Assembly: GCF_014652235.1 (NCBI RefSeq)
Contig: NZ_BMYK01000002.1
Coordinates: 62,001 to 126,000 of the forward strand
DNA: 64,000 nucleotides
DNA from: Pseudorhodoferax aquiterrae
Lineage (GTDB): Bacteria; Pseudomonadota; Gammaproteobacteria; Burkholderiales; Burkholderiaceae_C
Direction of reading: 5' to 3'
Shown here: positions 57,844-64,000 of the stretch, one piece after another
How the letters are laid out: each line of letters opens with the position of its first letter
Position numbering within the stretch: the stretch's first letter is position 1
The notes under the pieces: model-generated
Seen by the model: only the letters and a program-made list of their open reading frames with translations
Told to the model about the DNA's origin: nothing
Database searches by the model: none
Translations under genes and position numbers: made by a program

Positions 57844-58530
57844 GTGAGCGCACCCAGTTTCAAGATCGAAGCACCCCGCTCGCTGGCGACCCAGGTCGCC
57901 CAGCGGCTGCGCGAAGCCATCGTCGACGGCCAGTTCGCGCTGGGCGAGATGATTCCGGAGGAGCAACTCGCCAGCTCGTTCGGCGTGAGCCGCACGCCCG
58001 TGCGCGAGGCGTTGAACCAGTTGCAGCTGCTAGGCCTGGTGGCCGTCAAGCCGCAGCGCGGCAGCTATGTGTTCGAGGCGACCGAAGCCGATGTGGAGGC
58101 GCTCTGCGAGTTCCGCATGCTGATCGAGCCGCGCGCCGCCGAGCTGGCCTTTCGGCATGCGCGCACAGAGACCATCGCCGAGGTCCAGGCCGCCATCGCC
58201 GAGATGACGGCCGCGCGCAAGAGCAAGGACGGTGTGCGCTACAGCCGCGCCGACACGCGGCTGCACGAGGCCTTCGTCCTGCACTGCGGCAACAGCTACC
58301 TGCAGGCCGCCTACGCCACGGCCGGCGCCAAGATCGCCGCATTGCGCACGCACCTGTCGGCTCCGGCCGATGTGCTGCGCCCGGCCGGCTACGAGCAGCA
58401 CCAGCAGTTGCTAGCCCACTTCAGCGCCGGCGACTTCGCGGCCTTCGACGCGCTCATGCGCGTGCACGTGGCCGGCACGCGCGAGAACTACGTGGCCAGC
58501 CTGAAGGCGCGGCGCGCGGCCGCAGCCTGA
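57844..58530 (+). CDS. GntR-family transcriptional regulator, FadR/FCD subfamily
   Basis: This 228-residue protein has a winged helix-turn-helix at about residues 10-75 (ATQVAQRLREAIVDGQFALGEMIPEEQLASSFGVSRTPVREALNQL) and an all-helical FCD effector domain from about 85 to 220 with FRMLIEPRAAELA and the metal-type DTRLHEAFVLHCGN. FCD regulators usually respond to organic acids. It diverges from the FAD dehydrogenase-TRAP operon and is its probable repressor. Confidence 0.9.
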   Translation: MSAPSFKIEAPRSLATQVAQRLREAIVDGQFALGEMIPEEQLASSFGVSRTPVREALNQLQLLGLVAVKPQRGSYVFEATEADVEALCEFRMLIEPRAAELAFRHARTETIAEVQAAIAEMTAARKSKDGVRYSRADTRLHEAFVLHCGNSYLQAAYATAGAKIAALRTHLSAPADVLRPAGYEQHQQLLAHFSAGDFAAFDALMRVHVAGTRENYVASLKARRAAAA

Positions 58531-58537
58531 AACACGC

Positions 58538-58906
58538 TCAGAGGCGCTGCAGTTGGCCGAGCGCCTCGAGCAGCCGGTCCAGCTCGGTGGACTTGTCGTA
58601 GATGCCGTCGATGCGCAGGGCCGCGCAGCGCTCGCGGATGCTGGGCGTGGCGTAGTTGCTCAGCACGTAGACGCGCTGGCCGGCACCGCGCTGCTCGAAG
58701 GCCCGGGCCACGCCCAGGCCGGAACCCTGCACGAGGAACAGGTCGACCAGGGCCACGTCCCAGGCCGCGCGGCGCATGGCGCCGATGGCCGCGGCCTCGC
58801 CATCGGCCCAGTCCACGACCTGCGCGCCCAGCACCTCTTCCAGCATCTCCTGCATGCTCTGGCGGATGAGGGGGTTGTCTTCCACGAGGAAGATGCGCAG
58901 CGGCAT
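58538..58906 (-). CDS. Single-domain response regulator (receiver only)
   Basis: This 122-residue CheY-like protein has E9-D10 (VEDN), phospho-acceptor D55 in VALVDLFL, S83 in VLSNY and K105 in GIYDKST. There is no output domain. It converges with the GntR gene (7-bp gap) and is divergent from the acyltransferase at 59038. No histidine kinase is nearby, so the partner is unknown. Such proteins act as phosphate sinks or bind a target protein directly. ATG 58906 begins the receiver fold at once. Confidence 0.88.
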   Translation of the reverse strand: MPLRIFLVEDNPLIRQSMQEMLEEVLGAQVVDWADGEAAAIGAMRRAAWDVALVDLFLVQGSGLGVARAFEQRGAGQRVYVLSNYATPSIRERCAALRIDGIYDKSTELDRLLEALGQLQRL

Positions 58907-59037
58907 GGAGCGATGGCCTGTGGTTGGACTGCATGCTAGCGCCGCGCGGCCCCGCTTGATGTAGGTCAAGCGCGCTTCGTCCCCTCCGCACGCCTGCCGC
59001 AGGCGCCGCTCGGTCACAATGCCGGCCGCTGGCGCCA

Positions 59038-60159
59038 ATGCGCGAACGGGGACAACAGGGTGTGAGCCGCGGTCTGTCGGTCTATCTGGATCTGCTGCGT
59101 TTTCTCGCGGCGCTCGCGGTGTTCGTGCTGCACGCGAGCTTCGAACGCTTCTCGGGCGGGCTGCCCTTCCTGTGGCGCTTCGCCATCTTCGGCCACGACG
59201 CGGTGATGCTGTTCTTCGTGCTGTCCGGTTTCGTGATCGCCCATGTGGCCACGCGCGAAGCCGCCACCCCGGGCGGCTACGCGGCCGCGCGGCTGGCGCG
59301 GCTGTGGTCGGTCTGCGTGCCGGCCCTGCTGCTGACCCTGGTGGTCGACGGGATCGGCCTTCGCCTGGCGCCTCACCTGTACGACTTCTCGTGGTACGGA
59401 CACGACCACCCGGCCGCACGCACCGTCGCCAGCCTGCTGTTCGCCAACGAGCTCTGGTTCTGGTCCCTGCAACCGTTCTCCAACACGCCGTACTGGTCGG
59501 TCGGCTACGAGTTCTGGTACTACGTGCTGTTCGGCACCTGGCTGTTCACGCGCGGGCACGCTCGCTGGCTGGCCTGCGGGCTCGTCGCGCTCGTGATGGG
59601 CCCCAAGATCGCACTGCTGCTGCCGGTGTGGCTGGCCGGCGTCTGGGCCTACCGCACGCCGCTCGCGCAGCGCCTGTCGCCGCTCGCGGCCGGCCTGCTG
59701 TGCGCGGCCACGCTGGCGGGCTACCTGGCCTACCGCGACTCGGCCCTGCCCCAGGACCTGGCCCGGTTCACGGCGCAATGGCTGGGCAGTAACGCCGCCA
59801 AGCCACTGGGCTGGTCGGCGAACTTCCTGGCGGACTACCTGGTGGGGGCGCTGGTCGCGCTGCATTTCGTGGGCGCGCGGCGCCTGCTGCAGGACGACGC
59901 GGCCGTGCCACCGGGCCTGGAACGTGCCATCCGCACGCTGGCCGGCCACACCTTCGCGCTGTACCTGTTCCACAACCCGCTGCTGCAGTTCTTCGGCGCA
60001 CTGGCGCACTGGCTCGGCTGGTGGGAACAGCGCGCGCTGCCCGTCGTGCTGGGGCCGCTGATCGTGGTGTGGCTGCTCGGCGCGCGGACCGAGCGCCTGA
60101 AGGGCCCGCTCAAGGCCGCGCTGCTGCGGGCCTTCGCGCGCCGGGCGCGGGCGGGCTGA
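59038..60159 (+). CDS. Acyltransferase 3 family membrane protein
   Basis: This 373-residue protein has about ten membrane helices and the acyltransferase-3 start LSVYLDLLRFLAALAVFVLHASF, with H32 as the conserved histidine, and FFVLSGFVIAH in the second helix. WSVGYEFWYYVLFG is the later signature. The family transfers acyl groups to exopolysaccharide, O-antigen or peptidoglycan sugars. A GTG at 59062 is an alternative start. No polysaccharide genes lie nearby, so the acceptor is unknown. Confidence 0.88.
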   Translation: MRERGQQGVSRGLSVYLDLLRFLAALAVFVLHASFERFSGGLPFLWRFAIFGHDAVMLFFVLSGFVIAHVATREAATPGGYAAARLARLWSVCVPALLLTLVVDGIGLRLAPHLYDFSWYGHDHPAARTVASLLFANELWFWSLQPFSNTPYWSVGYEFWYYVLFGTWLFTRGHARWLACGLVALVMGPKIALLLPVWLAGVWAYRTPLAQRLSPLAAGLLCAATLAGYLAYRDSALPQDLARFTAQWLGSNAAKPLGWSANFLADYLVGALVALHFVGARRLLQDDAAVPPGLERAIRTLAGHTFALYLFHNPLLQFFGALAHWLGWWEQRALPVVLGPLIVVWLLGARTERLKGPLKAALLRAFARRARAG

Positions 60160-60170
60160 GGTCCTGTCCT

Positions 60171-61877
60171 TCAGTGCGCTGCGCTCTCCGCCTCCTGCAG
60201 CAGCCGCCACATCACCTTGCCGCTGCCGCTCTTGGGCAGGGCATCGGCGAACTGCACCTGGCGCGGCACCTTGTAGGCCGCCATGTTGTCGCGGCACCAG
60301 GCGATGATGTCCTCGGCCGTGGTGTCCCTGTGCGTGGCACGCAGCACCACCACGGCCTTGACCGATTCACCGCGGTAGGCGTCCTGCGTGGCGATGATGC
60401 AGGCCTCCTGCACGGCGGGGTGGCGGTACATCAGCAGCTCCACTTCGGCGGGCCAGACCTTAAAGCCGCTCGCATTGATCATGCGCTTCAGGCGGTCGGT
60501 CAGGAAGAAGTAGCCGTCCTCGTCCATGCGGCCCATGTCGCCGGTGCGGAAGAAACGCTTGCCCTCGAATTCGATGAAGGCGGCCGCGGTGGCCTCCGGC
60601 TGCTTCCAGTAGCCATGGAAGACCTGCGGGCCGTGCACGATGATCTCGCCGGACTCGCCGGCCGGCAGCTCCTGCAGGCTGTCGGGGTCGACCACGCGCG
60701 CATCGGTCGAGGGGATCGGAATGCCCAGGCACTGCTGCTTGGGCCGTTCGAAGGGGTTGGTGTGGGTGGGCGCGGCCGTCTCGGTCAGGCCGTAGCCTTC
60801 CTGGTAGCGCAGGCCGTACTGTTCCTCCAGGCGCTGGGCGATGGCCTGCGGCATCGCGGCGCCGCCGCCGCCGATCTGCTGCAGGCTCGTGAGGTCGTAC
60901 TGCGGCAGGTTCGGGCTGGCGAGCAGGTCCACCACCATGGTGGGGATGTTGGTCCAGCTCGTGACCTTCCAGCGCGAGATCAGGTGGCCGGCCACGTCGC
61001 GGTCCCAGCGCGGCATCAGCACCAGCGTGGCACCGACGCTGATGGCCGTGTGCATCATGCTCACGATGCCGGTGATGTGGAACATGGGCACCACGGCCAG
61101 CACCACCGATTCCGAATTCGCGCAGGACCACAGCGTGCTGGACACCACGTTGTGCATGAGGTTGCTGTGGTGGTGGATGCAGCCCTTGGGCAGGCCTGTC
61201 GTGCCGCTGGTGTAGGGCAACAGCGCCATGTCGTTGGCCCCCACCGTGTGCGCGGGCGCGGGCAGGCCCTGCGCCAGCAGCGCGTCCCAGGCGTGCACGG
61301 CGCCGCCGGCCAGGGCCGGCAGCGCATGCCGCGTCAGCAGCCAGTCGCGCCAGGCCGGCGCCATGGCCGGGCCGTCGGCCGCCGCGGCGTCGAAGGCGTC
61401 GGTGAACTGCGAGACGATGAGGTGCGCCAGGCGCTGCGGCGGCGGCAGTTCGTCGCTGGCCCGGGCCAGCGCGCCAGCCAGGTCGCCGGTGGTGATGGCC
61501 ACCTTGGCATCGGCATCGACGAGGTAGTGCTTGAGCTCCTCGGCCTTGTTCATGGGGTTGATCGGCACCACCACGGCGTTGGCGCGCAGGATCGCGAAAT
61601 GCGCCACCACGAGCTGCGGGCAGTTCTGCATGAACAGCGCCACGCGGTCGCCGCGCTGCACACCTTGCGCGGCCAGCGCGCCGGCCAGGACCTCGACCTG
61701 CGCGACAAGTGCGGCATAGGTCGTCACGCGGTCGAAGAACACCAGGGCCGGCTTGTCCGGGTAGCGCGCCGCACTGGTCGCCAGGTTGTGCCACAGCGAG
61801 GTCGCCGGCACGGTCAGTGCACGCGGCACGCGCGAGGGCCAGAACTTGTGGTGGGGGCGGTCGGCAGTCAGGGACAT
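60171..61877 (-). CDS. AMP-dependent acyl-CoA synthetase/ligase
   Basis: This 568-residue ANL-superfamily enzyme has the P-loop LLPYTSGTTGLPKGC, EGYGLTETAAPTH, RTGDMGRMDEDGYFFLTDR and the C-terminal catalytic lysine in PKSGSGKVMWR. It activates a carboxylic acid, probably a long- or medium-chain fatty acid, with ATP and CoA. ATG 61877 is preferred to a TTG two codons upstream. It converges with the acyltransferase gene (11-bp gap) and diverges from the patatin gene at 62001, 123 bp away. Co-occurrence with a lipid hydrolase fits fatty-acid recycling. Confidence 0.9.
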   Translation of the reverse strand: MSLTADRPHHKFWPSRVPRALTVPATSLWHNLATSAARYPDKPALVFFDRVTTYAALVAQVEVLAGALAAQGVQRGDRVALFMQNCPQLVVAHFAILRANAVVVPINPMNKAEELKHYLVDADAKVAITTGDLAGALARASDELPPPQRLAHLIVSQFTDAFDAAAADGPAMAPAWRDWLLTRHALPALAGGAVHAWDALLAQGLPAPAHTVGANDMALLPYTSGTTGLPKGCIHHHSNLMHNVVSSTLWSCANSESVVLAVVPMFHITGIVSMMHTAISVGATLVLMPRWDRDVAGHLISRWKVTSWTNIPTMVVDLLASPNLPQYDLTSLQQIGGGGAAMPQAIAQRLEEQYGLRYQEGYGLTETAAPTHTNPFERPKQQCLGIPIPSTDARVVDPDSLQELPAGESGEIIVHGPQVFHGYWKQPEATAAAFIEFEGKRFFRTGDMGRMDEDGYFFLTDRLKRMINASGFKVWPAEVELLMYRHPAVQEACIIATQDAYRGESVKAVVVLRATHRDTTAEDIIAWCRDNMAAYKVPRQVQFADALPKSGSGKVMWRLLQEAESAAH

Positions 61878-62000
61878 GGGCAAGAGCCAGCAGTGGTCGA
61901 AACCGGCGAGCGTAGGCCAGAAAACCGAGGGCGCGCTCCGGGATGCCCCTTAGGGCCTGTCGGGCCCGGGACAGCGCACCCCCTCCTACACTGCGGGCCC

Positions 62001-63185
62001 ATGGCTCCACCCTCACCCACCGCGCTGGTGCTTACCGGTGGCGGCGCCCGGGCCGCCTACCAGGTCGGCGTGCTGCAGGCCCTGGCGCAGCTGCGGCAGG
62101 GCAGCGCACAGGCCGCCGCGGGCAATCCCTTCCCCATCATCGTCGGCACCTCGGCCGGCGCCATCAACGCCGCGGCGCTGGCCTGCGGCACCGACGACTT
62201 CGACGCGGCCGTGGCCGCCATCGCCGAGGTCTGGGCGCATTTCAGGACTGAACAGGTCTACCGCGCCGATGCGCTGGATCTGCTGGACACGCCGGGCCGC
62301 GCGCGCATGCTCTGGGGCGTGGCCCGGCTGCTGGCGCGCTGGCGCCAGGCCCAACCGCACAGCCTGCTCGACAACCGGCCGCTGGCCGAACTGCTGCAGC
62401 GCCTGGTGCCGCTGGACCGGCTGCCCGCGCTGCTGCAGGCCGGCCATCTGCAGGCGCTGGCCGTCACCGCGTCGAGCTACAGCGCCGGCGACCATTGCAC
62501 CTTCTACCAATCGGCGGTGCCCATGGAGCCCTGGATGCGCTCGCAGCGCCGCGCCGTGCCCGGGCCGATCGCGCACGCCCACCTGCTGGCCTCCTCGGCC
62601 ATCCCCTTCGTGTTCCCGGCGACCGCGATCGGCACCGAAGAGGCGGCGGAGTACTTCGGCGACGGCTCGATGCGCCAGGCCGCGCCGCTTTCGCCCGCGA
62701 TCCACCTGGGCGCCGCGCGCATCCTGGCCGTCGGCGCGGGCCGGCTGCAGGAACCGCGCGGCAGCAGCCCCACGCTGCACACCGGCCGGCCCACGGCGGC
62801 GCAGATCGCCGGCCACGCGCTGTCGAGCATCTTCCTGGACGCGCTGGGCGTGGACGTGGAACGGCTGCAGCGCATCAACCAGACGCTGGCCCTGGTGCCG
62901 CCCGACGCGCGCGAGCGCACGGCGCTGCGGCCCGTGGAACTGCTCTTGATCGCGCCCTCGCAGCGGCTGGACGCCATCGCCGCGCGCCATGCGCAGGCGC
63001 TGCCGGGCGTGGTGCGCCGGCTGTTCGCGGCCGGCGGCCCGCCTGTGCGCGCGGCCACGCAGTCTGCGGCGTTTGCGAGCTACCTGCTGTTCGACGCCGG
63101 CTTCACGGGCGAGCTCATGGCGCTGGGCCGCGCCGACACGCTGGCGCAAGCCGCGCAGGTGCGCGCATTCCTGGGCTGGGACTGA
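62001..63185 (+). CDS. Patatin-like phospholipase
   Basis: This 394-residue protein has the oxyanion motif TGGGARAAYQVGVL at 12-25, nucleophile S51 in VGTSAGAIN and catalytic D221 in YFGDGSM, giving the Ser-Asp dyad of patatins. It should hydrolyse phospholipid or other acyl esters in the cytoplasm. No signal peptide or beta-barrel domain is present, so it is not a type V secreted patatin. The frame is open far upstream of ATG 62001, but conserved sequence starts there. It ends two bases before the convergent ggt stop. Confidence 0.9.
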   Translation: MAPPSPTALVLTGGGARAAYQVGVLQALAQLRQGSAQAAAGNPFPIIVGTSAGAINAAALACGTDDFDAAVAAIAEVWAHFRTEQVYRADALDLLDTPGRARMLWGVARLLARWRQAQPHSLLDNRPLAELLQRLVPLDRLPALLQAGHLQALAVTASSYSAGDHCTFYQSAVPMEPWMRSQRRAVPGPIAHAHLLASSAIPFVFPATAIGTEEAAEYFGDGSMRQAAPLSPAIHLGAARILAVGAGRLQEPRGSSPTLHTGRPTAAQIAGHALSSIFLDALGVDVERLQRINQTLALVPPDARERTALRPVELLLIAPSQRLDAIAARHAQALPGVVRRLFAAGGPPVRAATQSAAFASYLLFDAGFTGELMALGRADTLAQAAQVRAFLGWD

Positions 63186-63186
63186 C

Positions 63187-64000
63187 TCAGTAGCCCGCCG
63201 CCAGGCCGGTGTTGCGGCGCGGATCGTTGGCGCCGAAGTAGCGCTTGCCGGGCACGGGCTTGGCGTCCAGCGCGGGCGCGCCGACCAGGATCACGGCCAG
63301 GTGGTTGGCCGGCTGGGGCCCTGCGAACTGGTGGCCCCAGCCTTCCAGGATACGGCGCGTGTCGGGCGAGAGCATGCGCGCTTCCACGTTGGTGGGCGCG
63401 GGCAGCCACTGCTGGTGGAAGCGCGGCGCGTCCACCGCCTCCTGCACCGTCATGCCGTAGTCCAGCACGTTGAGGATGGTGTGCAGCACGGCCGTGATGA
63501 TGCGGCTGCCGCCCGGCGTGCCGACCACCATGAGCGGCTGGCCGTCCTTGCCCGTCACGATGGTCGGGCTCATCGACGACAGCGGCCGCTTGCCGGGCGC
63601 GATCGCATTGGCCTCGCCCTGCACCAGGCCGTACAGGTTGGGCACGCCGACCTTGACCGTGAAGTCGTCCATCTCGTTGTTGAGCAACACGCCGGTGCCG
63701 GCGGCCGTGACCTTGGCGCCGAACCAGTCGTTCAGCGTGTAGGTGACCGAGACCGCGTTGCCCCACTTGTCGGTGATCGAGTAGTGCGTGGTGTTGCTGC
63801 CCTCGTGCGGCGCCACGCCGGGCTTGAGCGCACGGCTGTCGGCCGCCTTGTCGGGCGCGATGCTGGCGCGGATGCGCGCCGCATAGTCCTTGGACAGCAG
63901 CCGCTCGAGCGGGTTCTTGACGAAGTCCGGATCGCCCAGGTAGCTGTTGCGGTCCACGTAGGCATGGCGCATGGCCTCGATCTGGTAGTGCACGCCCTGG
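63187..64000 (-). CDS. ggt: Gamma-glutamyltransferase, C-terminal part (runs off window)
   Basis: About 270 C-terminal residues are inside the window. The frame stays open at base 64000, where it reads QGVHYQIEAMRHAYVDRNSYLGDPDFV. The autocleavage site and nucleophilic threonine lie in EGSNTTHYSITDKWGNAVS, followed by LNDWFGAK, LNNEMDDF and PLSSMSPTIV, all typical of the small subunit. The enzyme transfers or hydrolyses gamma-glutamyl groups, mainly of glutathione, in the periplasm. The large subunit and signal peptide lie beyond the window. Confidence 0.92.
   Translation of the reverse strand, partial: QGVHYQIEAMRHAYVDRNSYLGDPDFVKNPLERLLSKDYAARIRASIAPDKAADSRALKPGVAPHEGSNTTHYSITDKWGNAVSVTYTLNDWFGAKVTAAGTGVLLNNEMDDFTVKVGVPNLYGLVQGEANAIAPGKRPLSSMSPTIVTGKDGQPLMVVGTPGGSRIITAVLHTILNVLDYGMTVQEAVDAPRFHQQWLPAPTNVEARMLSPDTRRILEGWGHQFAGPQPANHLAVILVGAPALDAKPVPGKRYFGANDPRRNTGLAAGY

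Overview
The window is GC-rich, densely packed bacterial chromosome. Genes overlap by 1-4 bp within operons, GTG starts are common, and the gene content (TRAP transporters, a formiminoglutamate-deiminase type hut pathway, a GlgE/TreS/TreYZ cluster, HipBA) fits a betaproteobacterium of the Burkholderiales, most likely Comamonadaceae. The genus cannot be fixed from sequence reading alone. I saw no rRNA, tRNA, CRISPR array, transposase or phage gene.

Layout. (1) 1-5.9 kb: the edge of an MFS transporter gene divergent from an AraC regulator, a lone amino-acid binding protein, a LysR regulator divergent from a class V aminotransferase, and a HipBA toxin-antitoxin pair. (2) 6.1-10.6 kb: a plus-strand operon clsB-ybhN-like-otsB-otsA linking cardiolipin synthesis to trehalose synthesis, followed by a PAS-GGDEF diguanylate cyclase. 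(3) 12.7-25.6 kb: a minus-strand operon glgB-glgE-treS/mak-mechanosensitive channel-treZ-treY. With otsBA this gives three trehalose routes and a trehalose-to-glucan-to-trehalose loop in 17 kb. (4) 25.7-31 kb: a small membrane protein, an iron-type ABC importer (binding protein, double permease, ATPase) and a methyltransferase. (5) 49.2 down to 31.0 kb, all minus strand: a nitrate/taurine-type ABC importer plus hutC, then hutH-hutU-PhyH dioxygenase-amino-acid binding protein, then a 0.7-kb nested inverted repeat, then permease-hutD-hutI-hutF-hutG-FAD dehydrogenase-hisC-like aminotransferase. An AAC(6')-like acetyltransferase and an outer-membrane protein follow. (6) 49.5-50 kb: an orphan RHH antitoxin and two gene relics. 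(7) 57.7 down to 50.0 kb: a GntR-controlled catabolic operon with an FAD-linked dehydrogenase, a TRAP importer, two SDRs, a PEP mutase/isocitrate lyase family enzyme and a dihydrodipicolinate synthase family enzyme. (8) 58.5-64 kb: an orphan receiver protein, an acyltransferase, an acyl-CoA ligase, a patatin and the edge of a gamma-glutamyltransferase.

How it works together. The hut block should convert histidine through urocanate, imidazolone propionate and formiminoglutamate to glutamate (HutH, HutU, HutI, HutF, HutG). HutC probably binds near-identical TGT-N4-ACA palindromes before hutH and before the ABC importer. The added FAD dehydrogenase and HisC-like aminotransferase suggest a side entry that turns imidazolyl-lactate or imidazolyl-pyruvate into histidine. 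That is inference and is the most interesting biological proposal here. The most striking non-coding object is the inverted repeat at 40050-40693 inside the hut transcription unit. A second, roughly 70-bp repeat occurs twice (5519-5592 and 53350-53424), each time between two genes of one operon and supplying the stop codon of the upstream gene.
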